A stretch of DNA of 64,000 nucleotides from Mariniflexile litorale (GTDB lineage: Bacteria; Bacteroidota; Bacteroidia; Flavobacteriales; Flavobacteriaceae), in NCBI RefSeq assembly GCF_031128465.2, contig NZ_CP155618.1, positions 1,993,501 to 2,057,500 of the forward strand, in the 5' to 3' direction. Every line of letters starts with the position of its first letter. The stretch's first letter is position 1. Below, in pieces: positions 51,374 to 61,682 of the stretch. The notes beneath the pieces are model-generated. The model saw nothing but the letters and a program-made list of their open reading frames with translations, was not told where the DNA came from and searched no databases. The position numbers and the translations under genes were made by a program.

Positions 51374-52833
51374 TATATTTTTTTTCGTAAACGAGCTACC
51401 GAAATATCTAGTTGTTCTCTATATTTAGCAACAGTACGTCGTGCTATTGGATAACCTTTTTCTTTTAGAATCGAAGCTAAAGTTTCATCGGTTAAAGGCT
51501 TTCTTTTGTCTTCTTCTTCAATAACAGTTTCTAAAATTTTCTTTATTTCTCTTGTTGAAACATCTTCTCCTTGGTCGTTTTTCATCGATTCTGAAAAGAA
51601 TTCTTTAATCAATTTGGTTCCGTAAGGGGTGTCTACATATTTACTATTTGCAACTCGAGATACTGTTGAAACATCCATAGATATTTCATCGGCTATATCT
51701 TTTAGAATCATGGGTTTTAAATTGCGTTCATCACCGGTAAGAAAATATTCTTCTTGATAATGCATAATGGCACTCATAGTAACAAATAAAGTTTGCTGAC
51801 GCTGTTTAATAGCTTCAATAAACCATTTCGCGGCATCTAGTTTTTGTTTGATAAAAATAACAGCATCTTTTTGAGACTTCGATTTGTCTTTCGACTCTTT
51901 ATATCCTGAAAGCATATTGTTATATTCTCTAGAGACATGAAGTTCTGGAGCATTACGTCCATTAAGTGTTAACTCCAATTCACCATCAACGATCTTAATG
52001 GCAAAATCGGGAACCACATGTTCTACAATTCGATTATTGCCTGCATAAGAACCACCAGGTTTTGGGTTTAGGTGTTCAATTTCATGAATAGCATCTTTTA
52101 ATTGAATTTCTGAAATGTCAAATTTTTGAAGTAACTTATCGTAATGTTTTTTGGTAAATTGTTCGAAAGCGGTGTCAATAATTTGAATAGCTAGTTCCGT
52201 ATCGGGTGTTTTTTCTTTTCTGTGCAATTGAATGCTTAAGCATTCTTGTAAATTTCTAGCACCAACACCAGCAGGATCTAATTGATGCACAATTCTAAGA
52301 ATTTTACCAATTTTTTCTTCGGTAGTATAGACGCTTTGTGTAAAAGCCAAATCATCCATAATATCTGGTAAAGAACGCCTTATATAACCACTTTCATCAA
52401 CGCTGCCAACTAAGAATTCTGCAATTTCATATTCTTCCTCATCTAATCGATATGTATTTAGCTGAGTGATTAAATGCTGTGTAAACGAGGTTCCTGCAGC
52501 ATAAGGCATCGTTTTTTCTTCATCATCACTGCTATAATTATTAGCTTGGGTACGGTAATCTGGAATTTCGTCATCACTTAAATATTCGTCAACATTTATA
52601 TCGTCATTCCCTATAGTTTCACTATCGTCAAAATCATCATTGGTATTGTCAAAATCTGAATCAAAATCACTTTCAATTTCTTCAGTACCACCCTCAAGAG
52701 CTGGGTTTTCTTCAAGTTCTTGTTTTAAACGTTGCTCAAATGCCTGTGTAGGCAACTGTATCAATTTCATTAATTGAATTTGTTGCGGCGACAGTTTTTG
52801 CGATAATTTGAATTGTAAATGTTGTTTGAGCAT
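51373..52833 (-). CDS. rpoN: RNA polymerase sigma-54 factor
   Basis: A 486-residue sigma-54. Region I is the Gln/Leu-rich start (MLKQHLQFKLSQKLSPQQIQ), which contacts enhancer-binding activators. An acidic region II (about 45-105, many Asp) follows, then the core-binding domain, the HTH (MDVSTVSRVANSKYV) and the RpoN box near the C-terminus (ARRTVAKYREQLDI). Length is normal. The gene is followed by the PAP2-like gene with no gap. Assignment is firm. Confidence 0.97.
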   Translation of the reverse strand: MLKQHLQFKLSQKLSPQQIQLMKLIQLPTQAFEQRLKQELEENPALEGGTEEIESDFDSDFDNTNDDFDDSETIGNDDINVDEYLSDDEIPDYRTQANNYSSDDEEKTMPYAAGTSFTQHLITQLNTYRLDEEEYEIAEFLVGSVDESGYIRRSLPDIMDDLAFTQSVYTTEEKIGKILRIVHQLDPAGVGARNLQECLSIQLHRKEKTPDTELAIQIIDTAFEQFTKKHYDKLLQKFDISEIQLKDAIHEIEHLNPKPGGSYAGNNRIVEHVVPDFAIKIVDGELELTLNGRNAPELHVSREYNNMLSGYKESKDKSKSQKDAVIFIKQKLDAAKWFIEAIKQRQQTLFVTMSAIMHYQEEYFLTGDERNLKPMILKDIADEISMDVSTVSRVANSKYVDTPYGTKLIKEFFSESMKNDQGEDVSTREIKKILETVIEEEDKRKPLTDETLASILKEKGYPIARRTVAKYREQLDISVARLRKKI

Positions 52834-52902
52834 ATTTTGATTTGGTTTAAAATAATAGTAAAATATGTTTTTACTAATTTGTTACCAAGATACTAATGTT
52901 TT

Positions 52903-54342
52903 TTAAAATTCAGCATTCTGAGGTGTTCTTGGAAACGGAATAACATCTCTAATATTGCTCATGCCAGTTGCAAACATAACTAAACGCTCAAATCCCAAAC
53001 CAAAACCGGCATGTACGGCGGTTCCAAATTTACGTAAATCTAAATACCACCAAAGGTCTTCTTCAGGAATATTAGTAGCTGCCATTCTTTGTTTTAGGAC
53101 ATCCAAACGTTCTTCTCGTTGTGCACCGCCAATAATTTCTCCAATACCAGGGAATAGAATATCCATAGCACGAACGGTTTTACCATCATCATTTAAACGC
53201 ATGTAAAATGCTTTGATGTCTGCGGGATAATCGAACAAAATAACAGGACATTTAAAGTGTTTTTCAACAAGAAAACGTTCATGTTCACTTTGCAAATCGG
53301 TACCCCAATCTTTTATAATGTATTTGAATTTCTTTTTCTTATTAGGTGTACTGTCGCGAAGAATATCAATGGCTTCGGTATAGCTTACACGTTTGAAATT
53401 ATTATCGGTTACAAAGTTTAATTTTTCAATTAAACTCATCTCGTTGCGTTCGTTTTGAGGTTTTGTTTTGTCTTCGTCTTGTAAGCGCTTATCTAAAAAT
53501 TCCAAATCTTCATGATTGTTCTTCAAAATGTATTTTAGTACATACTTCATGAAGTCTTCAGCTAGATCCATATTACCAGCTAAATTCATAAAAGCAACTT
53601 CGGGTTCTATCATCCAGAATTCGGCTAAATGACGCGACGTGTTTGAGTTTTCAGCTCTAAACGTAGGACCAAATGTATACACTTTTCCTAGCGACATAGC
53701 GTAAGTTTCAGCTTCTAACTGTCCAGAAACGGTTAAATTAGTTTCTTTCCCGAAGAAATCTTCCGAATAATCTACGTTGCCTTCCTTATTTAAGGGCAGT
53801 TTTTTTGCATCTAGATTGGTAACTCTAAACATTTCGCCAGCACCTTCGGCGTCACTTCCAGTAATAATTGGTGTATGTACGTAATAAAAACCGTTTTCAT
53901 TAAAGTATTTATGAATGGCGAAAGATAACGAAGAACGCAAACGCATTACCGCACTAAAGGTATTTGTTCTAGTTCGTAAATGGGCATTTTCTCTTAAAAA
54001 TTCAAAAGAATGTTTTTTAGGTTGAATGGGGTAAGTTTCAGGATCTGAATCTCCCAAAATATGGATACTGGTTACTTGAATTTCGACATTTTGACCCTTG
54101 CCTTGACTTTCAACTAGGTCACCTTTAATGTGTACAGCTGCTCCCGTTGTAATACGTTTTAATAGAGCTTCATCTAAGGTTTCAAAATCAACAACACATT
54201 GTATATTATTAATTGTAGAACCATCGTTTAAAGCAATGAATCGATTCGCTCTAAAGGTTCTAACCCATCCTTTTATGTCAACTTCAGAACTAACAAAATC
54301 TTGTGATAGTAATTCTGAAATGGTACGTGATTTCATAAGCAT
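52903..54342 (-). CDS. asnS: Asparaginyl-tRNA synthetase
   Basis: A 479-residue class II synthetase charging tRNA-Asn. An N-terminal OB-fold anticodon-binding domain ([20 protein letters not shown]) is followed by the catalytic core: [51 protein letters not shown] (motif 2) and the C-terminal motif 3 ([15 protein letters not shown]). ATGs at 54342 and 54336 are both possible starts and differ by two residues. The downstream order asnS, rpoN is conserved here. Assignment is firm. Confidence 0.97.
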   Translation of the reverse strand: MLMKSRTISELLSQDFVSSEVDIKGWVRTFRANRFIALNDGSTINNIQCVVDFETLDEALLKRITTGAAVHIKGDLVESQGKGQNVEIQVTSIHILGDSDPETYPIQPKKHSFEFLRENAHLRTRTNTFSAVMRLRSSLSFAIHKYFNENGFYYVHTPIITGSDAEGAGEMFRVTNLDAKKLPLNKEGNVDYSEDFFGKETNLTVSGQLEAETYAMSLGKVYTFGPTFRAENSNTSRHLAEFWMIEPEVAFMNLAGNMDLAEDFMKYVLKYILKNNHEDLEFLDKRLQDEDKTKPQNERNEMSLIEKLNFVTDNNFKRVSYTEAIDILRDSTPNKKKKFKYIIKDWGTDLQSEHERFLVEKHFKCPVILFDYPADIKAFYMRLNDDGKTVRAMDILFPGIGEIIGGAQREERLDVLKQRMAATNIPEEDLWWYLDLRKFGTAVHAGFGLGFERLVMFATGMSNIRDVIPFPRTPQNAEF

Positions 54343-54433
54343 TAAAATTTAATAATGTAAAGATAAAGGTTTAGAAGATGAAAAATCAAATTCTAAAAAC
54401 CAAATTCAGCAATCTGAAATGGAGATTTATTTT

Positions 54434-56839
54434 TTAAGTGTTGGAATTTAAATCTTCCCTTTCGTCTTCCTCAGGAATAATATTAATGGCAGGTTCTCGT
54501 AACACTTCTTTATTAGCAATACTACGTTCTAACGACAATAATAAGGAAGGAAGTAATAGCAAGTTAGATAACATGGCGAAAAGTAATGTGGCGGATACTA
54601 AAGCACCTAAAGCGACAGTGCCACCAAAACTAGAAATGGTGAATACTGAAAATCCAAAAAAGAGCACAATAGATGTGTAAAACATGCTTACACCCGTTTC
54701 ACGTAAAGCACCATAAACCGAAATTTTAATTTTCCAATTGTTGGCTTGCAGTTCTTGCCTGTATTTTGCTAAAAAGTGAATGGTATCATCTACCGAAATA
54801 CCAAAAGCGATACTAAACACCAAAATGGTTGAAGGTTTTATAGGTACGCCCAAATAGCCCATGAGTCCTGCAGTTACTAATAGAGGAATAAGATTTGGTA
54901 TTAATGAAATGATAATCATACGTGCCGATCTGAACATGTACGCCATAAAAAGGGCAATTAGAAATATTGCAAGCGATAAAGAAATGGCTAAATTTTTAAC
55001 CAAATAAGTGGTTCCTTTTTGGAACACTAAAGCTTTACCAGTCATAGTAACATTGTATTGTTCTTTCGGGAAAAGTTTATCTATTTTAGTTTGAATATTT
55101 TCTTCTATACGTTTTATTTTATCAGTTCCAATATCTTTCATAAAGGTTGTGATACGGGCATATTGACCTGTACTGTCTACAAAATTTTTAAGTAAATCAA
55201 CCTCTGATGTAGAGTTTTTTGCATACGATAAAATAAAACTATTTTCCTGTGATGTAGGGAGCTGGTAAAATTTGGGATTTCCGTTATAATAGGCTTGCTT
55301 GGAATATTTCACTAAATCAACTACCGAGATAGGTTTGGATAACTCAGGTGTTTCTGCAATTAATTCCTGCAATTCGTCCATACGTCTTAAAGTAGAAAGT
55401 TTCATAACCCCTTGTTTGCGTTTGGTGTCTATCATAAACTCTAAAGGCAAAATGCCATTAAATTCTTCTTCAAAAAACCGAATATCATTAACAAATTCTG
55501 AATCTTGGGGCATGTCTTCAATGATACTGCCCGAAATTTTTATTTTATAGATCCCAATAATGCTTACTATTAAGAGCACCAACGCTACCGAGTAAATGGC
55601 GATGCGCTCGTGTTTAACCATGCGCTCCATCCAGTTTACAAAACCACCAATCCAACGTTTATTTAAGTGTTCTAAATGTCTGTCTTTAGGATAAGGTAAA
55701 AACGTATAAATAATAGGAATAATAAGCAAGCATAAAATAAAAATTGCTAAAATGCTTAAAGATGCCACAATACCAAATTCTTTTAAAAGGGTACTTTCCG
55801 TAAGTATAAATGTCGCAAATCCAGAAGCTGTGGTAACATTGGTCATTAAAGTAGCATTACCAATTTTTGTAATAACACGCTGTAATGATTTTACTTTGTT
55901 ACCATGTAATTTTACTTCATGCTGATATTTATTAATTAAAAAGATGCAGTTTGGTATACCAATTACAATAATTAAAGGAGGAATAAGTGCCGTTAAAGCC
56001 GTTATTTCGTAGTTTAATGCACCAATAATCCCTAAGGTCCACATGACTCCAATACAAACTACTACAAGTGAAATGAAAGTGGCTCTAAATGATCTAAAAA
56101 ATAAAAAGAAAATGAGAGAGGTTACCAATAACGCTGCCAGAACAAACCAAACAATTTCATCAACTATTAATTGAGAGTTAAGTGTTCTAACATAAGGCAT
56201 TCCCGAAATGCGAACATCTAAATTAGTCTCTGCTTCAAAAGCCTTAACCTTAGGTTCTAATTCATTAATTATAAAATCTTTTCTAGCCGATGTATTAACA
56301 ATAGCTTTATCAAGATAAATAACGGTTCTTATGGTTTTTGTTTTCTTATTAAATAAGAAATTATCATAAAATGGATATTGGTTAAAAAGCTCATCCTCAA
56401 GTGTATTTATTTGAGATAAAGAAGTAATGGAATCTTTAATAAAAGGCTCTAAACTAAATTTTTGATGAAGAGTGTCTTTTACAAGTTTCTGAAGATCTTT
56501 AACAGAAATAACAGTTTCTACTTCATCGTATTTTTTAAAACTATGGGCTAATTTATTCCATGCATTTAGTTTTTCGACAGATAATAAGGTGCTGTCTTTT
56601 ACACCTATAATAACTAGATTTCCTTCTTCGCCAAAGGTTTTTAAAAAGTTTTGGTAGGTTATATTTACTTCGTGGTCGTCTGGTAAAAGGTTTGCTCCGG
56701 TATTGGAAAAACGCATATTTTTCCATTGTGTACTAAACAAAATTGTAATAATAACTATACTAACAAGAATACTTATTTTATTACGTAAAATTAATCTTGC
56801 GATAACGTCCCAAAAATCTTTGGTAAAAAGTTTTAACAT
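54434..56839 (-). CDS. MMPL/RND-superfamily transporter
   Basis: An 801-residue inner-membrane protein with two equivalent halves, each with one helix, a large extracytoplasmic domain and five more helices, as in the MMPL/HpnN group. Helix clusters lie near residues 20-40, 225-390 and 420-440 with 620-770. Motifs include RFSNTGANLLPDDHEV after the first helix and FSIAFGISVDDTIHFLAKYR in the second half, with the proton-path aspartates. Substrate is probably a lipid or another hydrophobic molecule but cannot be read. It lies 47 nt behind the barrel-protein gene. Confidence 0.85.
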   Translation of the reverse strand: MLKLFTKDFWDVIARLILRNKISILVSIVIITILFSTQWKNMRFSNTGANLLPDDHEVNITYQNFLKTFGEEGNLVIIGVKDSTLLSVEKLNAWNKLAHSFKKYDEVETVISVKDLQKLVKDTLHQKFSLEPFIKDSITSLSQINTLEDELFNQYPFYDNFLFNKKTKTIRTVIYLDKAIVNTSARKDFIINELEPKVKAFEAETNLDVRISGMPYVRTLNSQLIVDEIVWFVLAALLVTSLIFFLFFRSFRATFISLVVVCIGVMWTLGIIGALNYEITALTALIPPLIIVIGIPNCIFLINKYQHEVKLHGNKVKSLQRVITKIGNATLMTNVTTASGFATFILTESTLLKEFGIVASLSILAIFILCLLIIPIIYTFLPYPKDRHLEHLNKRWIGGFVNWMERMVKHERIAIYSVALVLLIVSIIGIYKIKISGSIIEDMPQDSEFVNDIRFFEEEFNGILPLEFMIDTKRKQGVMKLSTLRRMDELQELIAETPELSKPISVVDLVKYSKQAYYNGNPKFYQLPTSQENSFILSYAKNSTSEVDLLKNFVDSTGQYARITTFMKDIGTDKIKRIEENIQTKIDKLFPKEQYNVTMTGKALVFQKGTTYLVKNLAISLSLAIFLIALFMAYMFRSARMIIISLIPNLIPLLVTAGLMGYLGVPIKPSTILVFSIAFGISVDDTIHFLAKYRQELQANNWKIKISVYGALRETGVSMFYTSIVLFFGFSVFTISSFGGTVALGALVSATLLFAMLSNLLLLPSLLLSLERSIANKEVLREPAINIIPEEDEREDLNSNT

Positions 56840-56886
56840 GCCTTAAATAAAAGTTGCGCAAAGGTAGAAAAAATGAGGTTAATACC

Positions 56887-58158
56887 TCATAAAGTCAGGT
56901 TAAATGTAAATTTAAAAGCAATATTATCACCAATTTCTGGCAGGTGGTATGCACCATAACGGTAAGAAAAACTCAATCCAAATCCGAAAAGTAATTTGTT
57001 AATTTCAAAACCCGATTCGGTATAGCCTTTTTTAAGTGAACCAAAAGTCACATTTTGGTGTTTTTCTGGCTGTTTTACATCTCCTATGGCGTAACGGGTA
57101 ATTAAAACCATTTGAGGTTTGTAATGTTCTGTAATATAAAATGGTTTCAAAAAATGTTTAAGTTGAAGCGTAGCAAACTTATCAGAAAAAAATTCGTTAA
57201 AAAACATGGTTTCAAAACTATTAGTACCCGCAACTGAAAAGCGTTGCATAATCGTTTCTTTATTAATGTTGTTAGGGTAGGCGTGGTATAAATGTGTTAA
57301 TGGAATATCTCCATTTGCCATACCTGCAACTAAAGTAAGCTCAGAAAGATTACCTTCTTTTTTACCAATTTGATGAATGGCTCTAAAATCTAACTTCGAA
57401 AAACCTAAATCACTTTTTAAAATATCGTTAAAACTTTTCGTGTATTGTAAAGTAAATATGGGAAATTCATTTTTAGTATCCTTTAACTCTGTTTCGGATG
57501 CTTTTAAACTTTTAAATGGGCTCCATTGAAATGCAAATTTGGCCAGACTTAAGTCAAAAGTATTTAGAATGCCCTTGTTAGTGATATATCCGTAATTATA
57601 AGTAGGATCAATGCTACTTATTGAAAATTCTGTTTCAGCATTTAAGTTATTTAATATTTGCTGTTCGAAAGCCACAGCTTTTGTAATGTGTTTGTGAAAT
57701 AAATCGATATTAAGTAAACGGGGTTCGAAAAATTGAAAGAAGCGTTTGTCTGTTAAAAATTTGGTGCTTCCAGTTTCTTGCAAATCGTCGGTATAAGAAA
57801 ACGTCATCCATGTGTTCGTTTTTTCATCTAATCGAAAACTAGTACTTACACTGTATTTAAAACGGTCGTCTCTAAACCCATAAACAGTGTAGCCGCTTAT
57901 TTTTATTTTTTTTGAAAATGCATCGTTTGTAACACCTCCTATTCCCGTTCGTACACCTTCATATTGGTTGTATTTTATTAGGTACCTTAGATCAAAATTG
58001 AAATATTTTGTTGGAATGTACCCATTTCCAAGCCCTTTTACAAAGGCATTTTTTTTAACAGAATCTTGAGCTGTTTCTAATTGGTCTTCATGAGGGTTTT
58101 GTGCTTGATATACTGTAGTATACATAACATAAAATAGAAGAATACAATATTTAAACAT
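56887..58158 (-). CDS. Barrel-type outer-membrane protein, resembling the C-terminal half of DUF5686 proteins
   Basis: A 423-residue exported protein with a signal peptide (LLFYVMYTTVYQAQN). The mature part consists of beta-barrel-like strands and matches in style the C-terminal barrel of Bacteroidota DUF5686 proteins (FDLRYLIKYNQYEGVRTG, LKHFLKPFYITEHY and the end GFGLSFSYRYGAYHLPE, FKFTFNLTL). The usual CarboxypepD_reg N-terminal domain of these 800-residue proteins is missing, so this is a barrel-only form. It precedes the MMPL transporter, and the pair might work together. Function unknown. Confidence 0.7.
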   Translation of the reverse strand: MFKYCILLFYVMYTTVYQAQNPHEDQLETAQDSVKKNAFVKGLGNGYIPTKYFNFDLRYLIKYNQYEGVRTGIGGVTNDAFSKKIKISGYTVYGFRDDRFKYSVSTSFRLDEKTNTWMTFSYTDDLQETGSTKFLTDKRFFQFFEPRLLNIDLFHKHITKAVAFEQQILNNLNAETEFSISSIDPTYNYGYITNKGILNTFDLSLAKFAFQWSPFKSLKASETELKDTKNEFPIFTLQYTKSFNDILKSDLGFSKLDFRAIHQIGKKEGNLSELTLVAGMANGDIPLTHLYHAYPNNINKETIMQRFSVAGTNSFETMFFNEFFSDKFATLQLKHFLKPFYITEHYKPQMVLITRYAIGDVKQPEKHQNVTFGSLKKGYTESGFEINKLLFGFGLSFSYRYGAYHLPEIGDNIAFKFTFNLTL

Positions 58159-58215
58159 AAGTATTATACATAGGCTAAAGTTTGTAAAAAAAGCGACTTG
58201 ATAGTCGCTTTAAAA

Positions 58216-58773
58216 TTATACAGTCATGATTTCCCTGTCTTTTGCTTCAAAAAGGTCATCAATCTTTTTAACGTATTTATCGGTTAAATGTTGCACATCA
58301 ACTTCAGCGTTCTTTTTTAAATCCTCAGATACGTCATCTAATTTTTTAATATCGTTATTGGCCTCTTTCCTGGCAGAGCGAACACCTATTTTAGCGTCTT
58401 CGGCTTCGGCTTTAGCTTGTTTTGCTAAATCGCGGCGACGTTCTTCTGTTAGAGGTGGTACGTTAATAATAATGATGTCGCCATTGTTCATGGGGTTAAA
58501 ACCTAGATTTGCAATTTGAATCCCTTTTTCAATTTCTTGAAGCATCTTTTTTTCCCAAGGTTGTACGGTGATGGTTCTACCATCTGGAGTGTTTACATTG
58601 GCAACCTGTGATAAAGGTGTTTGAGCACCATAATAATTAACCATAACACTTCCTAGCATGGCAGGACTTGCTTTTCCCGCTCTAATATTAACAAATTGCT
58701 TTTCTAAATGCTTGATAGCATTATGCATTGCTTCATTTGTGGAGTCTAATATAAATTGTATATCTTCATTCAT
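58216..58773 (-). CDS. frr: Ribosome recycling factor
   Basis: A 185-residue factor that with EF-G splits ribosomes after termination. A three-helix bundle domain and a short beta domain are recognisable: NAIKHLEKQFVNIRAGKASP, VNVNTPDGRTITVQPWEKKM-type segments (NTPDGRTITVQPWEKKML) and NVPPLTEERRRDLAKQAKAE. Length is normal. It lies 42 nt behind pyrH, a gene pair conserved in bacteria. Assignment is firm. Confidence 0.97.
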   Translation of the reverse strand: MNEDIQFILDSTNEAMHNAIKHLEKQFVNIRAGKASPAMLGSVMVNYYGAQTPLSQVANVNTPDGRTITVQPWEKKMLQEIEKGIQIANLGFNPMNNGDIIIINVPPLTEERRRDLAKQAKAEAEDAKIGVRSARKEANNDIKKLDDVSEDLKKNAEVDVQHLTDKYVKKIDDLFEAKDREIMTV

Positions 58774-58815
58774 AATATCAACTTTTTAATCAATTACTCA
58801 AAAATTACGCCAAAT

Positions 58816-59523
58816 TTAAAGATTTACTTCGGTTCCTACTTTTTCACCAGCAACCACTTTAAGTAAATTGCCTTTTTTATTCATGTCGAATACAATTATA
58901 GGTAGTTCGTTTTCTTGACTAAGCGTAAATGCGGTAGTATCCATAACTTTTAAACCTTTTTTTAACACATCATCAAATGTGATAAAATTGAATTTAATAG
59001 CTTTATCATCTTTTTCAGGATCCGCATTATAAATGCCATCAACTCGAGTTCCTTTTAAAATAACATCGGCTTCTATTTCAATTGCACGTAAAACGGCCGC
59101 AGAATCTGTTGTGAAATAAGGATTCCCTGTACCGCCACCAAAAATAACAACACGTCCTTTTTCTAAGTGACGCATGGCTTTACGTCTTATAAAAGGTTCG
59201 GCAACTTGGTTAATATGTACGGCACTTTGTAAACGTGTGGGTAAACCAGCATCTTCTAAGGCACTTTGTAAGGCTAAACCGTTTATAACGGTTGCTAGCA
59301 TGCCCATATGGTCTCCTTGCACACGATCCATACCGTTGCTTGCACCAGCTACACCTCTAAAAATATTGCCTCCGCCAATCACGATGGCAACTTCAACGCC
59401 TTTTTCAGTAATGGTTTTAATATCTTGTGCATATTCGGATAATCGTTCAGGATCGATACCATATTGGCGATCTCCCATAAGGGCTTCACCAGATAGTTTT
59501 AAAAGAATTCTTTTATATTTCAT
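58816..59523 (-). CDS. pyrH: UMP kinase
   Basis: A 235-residue amino-acid-kinase-fold enzyme that phosphorylates UMP to UDP. It begins [18 protein letters not shown] and has [26 protein letters not shown], the substrate loop [18 protein letters not shown] and [20 protein letters not shown]. Length is normal. It is followed by frr. A likely -7 element (TAGTTTTG on the minus strand, 59640-59633) lies 109 nt before the ATG. Assignment is firm. Confidence 0.97.
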   Translation of the reverse strand: MKYKRILLKLSGEALMGDRQYGIDPERLSEYAQDIKTITEKGVEVAIVIGGGNIFRGVAGASNGMDRVQGDHMGMLATVINGLALQSALEDAGLPTRLQSAVHINQVAEPFIRRKAMRHLEKGRVVIFGGGTGNPYFTTDSAAVLRAIEIEADVILKGTRVDGIYNADPEKDDKAIKFNFITFDDVLKKGLKVMDTTAFTLSQENELPIIVFDMNKKGNLLKVVAGEKVGTEVNL

Positions 59524-59632
59524 CTGTTTTTTTCTATTGTTTCAAAAGGTTAGATGTTATATCTAAATAATCATTCTTCTGTTTAAGAAAAATTTAGTCA
59601 TTGATGTTTTACCTTAGTTTTTGAAAGTTGAG

Positions 59633-59640
59633 CAAAACTA
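59633..59640 (-). promoter_or_regulatory. -7 promoter element before pyrH
   Basis: TAGTTTTG on the minus strand matches the consensus. A TTTCG about 20 nt further upstream could serve as an imperfect -33 element. The leader would be about 105 nt long. Confidence 0.4.
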
Positions 59641-59740
59641 CATAATTTTTTGCTGTTTATCGAAAACCTATTTATCAAAAATATGATAATTAGGTAAAAT
59701 ATTAGCAATATTTTACATCACTATAAAGGATTTTTTATAA

Positions 59741-59778
59741 AAAAAGACCGCTATACTTCTAGGTATAGCGGTCTTTTT
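59741..59778. terminator. Intrinsic terminator after tsf
   Basis: AAAAAGACCGCTATAC (59741-59756) pairs perfectly with GTATAGCGGTCTTTTT (59763-59778). It closes the ribosomal-protein operon rplM-rpsI-rpsB-tsf. Confidence 0.9.
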
Positions 59779-59807
59779 AATAAGATATATGTTCTGGTAG
59801 GAATATA

Positions 59808-60782
59808 CTACCCTAAAGCCACACGTTTAAATCCTGAAATAGCAACATCTCCATAAGATGCTACATATTTGGCAACATTTATTTTATCATCTTTAATAAA
59901 GTTTTGATCTAATAAACATTGTTCTTGATCTAAAGTTGTGTTATCTGAAATGAAACGTTCTATTTTACCTGGTAAAATTCTATCCCAAATTTGTTCTGGT
60001 TTCCCTTCAGCTTTTAATTCAGCTTTAGCATCTTCTTCAGCTTGTGCTAACACTTCTGGTGTTAATTGTGCCATAGAAATGTATTGAGGTACATTTTTAA
60101 GTGTTTTACCTAAACGTGCAAATTCTTCATTGTCTTTTTCAATAACTGCAATTCTTGCCTCTAATTCTGAAGTGATAAAAGCAGGATCAAAATCTTTGTA
60201 AGATAATGTAGTTGCTCCCATTGAAGCTATTTGCATAGCAACATCTTTAGATAATGTTTCAGCATTTTTTACATTAGCAGTTAAACCTACTAAAGCAGCA
60301 ATTTTGTTAATGTGAACGTAAGAACCAACATAAGGAGCTTCTAATTTTTCAAAAGCATTGATATCTAATTTTTCTCCAATAACTCCTGTTTGCTCAATTA
60401 ATTTATCTGCAACAGTCATTCCACCAAAATTAGCAGCTAAAAGCTCTTCTTTAGTGTTTACTGTAAATGCTAAATCAGCCAATTGGTCTGCTAATGCAAT
60501 AAAGTTTTCGTTTTTACCAACAAAGTCAGTTTCGCAACCTAACACGATAGCAACACCTACGGTATTGTCAGCATTTACTTTTGCTATTGCAGCACCCTCA
60601 GAAGATTCACGATCTGCTCTGTTTGCAGCAACTTTTTGCCCTTTTTTACGTAAAACTTCAATTGCTTTATCAAAATTGCCTTCAGCTTCAACTAAAGCTT
60701 TTTTACAATCCATCATTCCTGCACCCGTAGCTTGTCTTAATTTGTTAACCTCAGCTGCTGTAATTTTTACTGTAGATTCCAT
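59808..60782 (-). CDS. tsf: Translation elongation factor Ts
   Basis: A 324-residue nucleotide exchange factor for EF-Tu. The frame is open to 60812, but the ATG at 60782 gives the normal start MESTVKITAAEVNKLRQ, followed by the UBA-like domain and TGAGMMDCKKAL signature. The core domain has GVAIVLGCETDFVGKNENFI and VGSYVHINKIAALVGL. It is somewhat longer than E. coli Ts because of extra sequence in the C-terminal half, as in other flavobacteria. It lies behind rpsB, the usual bacterial order. A hairpin precedes its start. Assignment is firm. Confidence 0.96.
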   Translation of the reverse strand: MESTVKITAAEVNKLRQATGAGMMDCKKALVEAEGNFDKAIEVLRKKGQKVAANRADRESSEGAAIAKVNADNTVGVAIVLGCETDFVGKNENFIALADQLADLAFTVNTKEELLAANFGGMTVADKLIEQTGVIGEKLDINAFEKLEAPYVGSYVHINKIAALVGLTANVKNAETLSKDVAMQIASMGATTLSYKDFDPAFITSELEARIAVIEKDNEEFARLGKTLKNVPQYISMAQLTPEVLAQAEEDAKAELKAEGKPEQIWDRILPGKIERFISDNTTLDQEQCLLDQNFIKDDKINVAKYVASYGDVAISGFKRVALG

Positions 60783-60801
60783 ATGTATTTTAAATTTAAA
60801 A

Positions 60802-60844
60802 AAGTCGTTCAAATATTCCTGTAAAGAAAATAATTAAACGACTT
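60802..60844 (-). terminator. Hairpin between rpsB and tsf
   Basis: AAGTCGTT (60802-60809) pairs with AACGACTT (60837-60844) across a 27-nt loop. On the minus strand the stem is followed by TTTT only about 20 nt before the tsf ATG. It may attenuate or process the message. The stem is short and the loop long. Confidence 0.4.
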
Positions 60845-60866
60845 ATTTGTATTGTGAAATTGTTAA

Positions 60867-61640
60867 TTATTCTTCCTCGTCGGCAACAACAGCTTTAGAA
60901 GCACGCTTTTTAGTTGGTGCAACTGTTTCATTGTCATCATCTTGGTCTTTATCAGATTTTCTATCGGCTAAACCAGCAGCGATAGATGCTGTTACATAAG
61001 ATAACACTTTGTCGATAGATTTAGAAGCATCATCATTTGCAGGTATTACATAATCAACTTGACGTGGATCAGAGTTGGTATCAACCATTGCAAAAATTGG
61101 AATGTTTAATTTTTGAGCTTCTTTAATAGCGATGTGTTCACGTTTAATATCAACTACAAATAATGCACCTGGTAAACGTGTCATGTCTACAATAGAACCT
61201 AAGTTTTTCTCTAACTTAGCTCTTAAACGATCTACTTGTAAACGTTCTTTTTTAGAAAGCGTTAAGAATGTTCCGTCTTTCTTCATTCTATCAATCATTG
61301 CCATTTTTTTAACAGCTTTTCTAATAGTTACGAAGTTGGTTAACATACCACCTGGCCATCTTTCTGTGATGAAAGGCATGTTAATAGAACCTGCTTTTTC
61401 AGCTACGATATCTTTTGCTTGTTTTTTTGTTGCAACGAATAAAATTTTACGACCAGAAGTTGCGATTTTAGCTAATGCTTCTCCAGCTTCGTCAATTTTT
61501 GCCGCTGTTTTATAAAGGTTTATAATATGGATGCCGTTACGCTCCATGTATACGTAAGGAGCCATGTTTGGATCCCACTTACGTGTAAGGTGACCGAAGT
61601 GTACACCTGCTTCAAGTAATTCTTTTACTTCTACTGCCAT
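60867..61640 (-). CDS. rpsB: Small ribosomal subunit protein uS2
   Basis: A 257-residue ribosomal protein. Typical segments are LLEAGVHFGHLTRKWDPNM, YVYMERNGIHIINLYKT, WPGGMLTNFVTIRK and FVVDIKREHIAIKEAQKLNI. The C-terminus has an acidic/basic extension (DKDQDDDNETVAPTKKRAS and a final EEE) beyond the conserved core. It is the third gene of rplM-rpsI-rpsB-tsf. The 233-nt gap to rpsI holds a simple repeat tract. Assignment is firm. Confidence 0.97.
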   Translation of the reverse strand: MAVEVKELLEAGVHFGHLTRKWDPNMAPYVYMERNGIHIINLYKTAAKIDEAGEALAKIATSGRKILFVATKKQAKDIVAEKAGSINMPFITERWPGGMLTNFVTIRKAVKKMAMIDRMKKDGTFLTLSKKERLQVDRLRAKLEKNLGSIVDMTRLPGALFVVDIKREHIAIKEAQKLNIPIFAMVDTNSDPRQVDYVIPANDDASKSIDKVLSYVTASIAAGLADRKSDKDQDDDNETVAPTKKRASKAVVADEEE

Positions 61641-61682
61641 TTTGTGATAGTTTACGTTCTGTTGATTAGCAATGTTCCTTTT

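Noticed and set aside
52879-52886. A further GGTAACAA (minus strand) upstream of rpoN, like the putative ECF promoters
   Set aside because: No TATAA lies 17 nt downstream (the sequence there is TTACT), so it is not counted as a member of the promoter set.
55880-55900. Another TTGTTACC inside the MMPL transporter gene
   Set aside because: It is within coding sequence and lacks the -10 element at the right distance.
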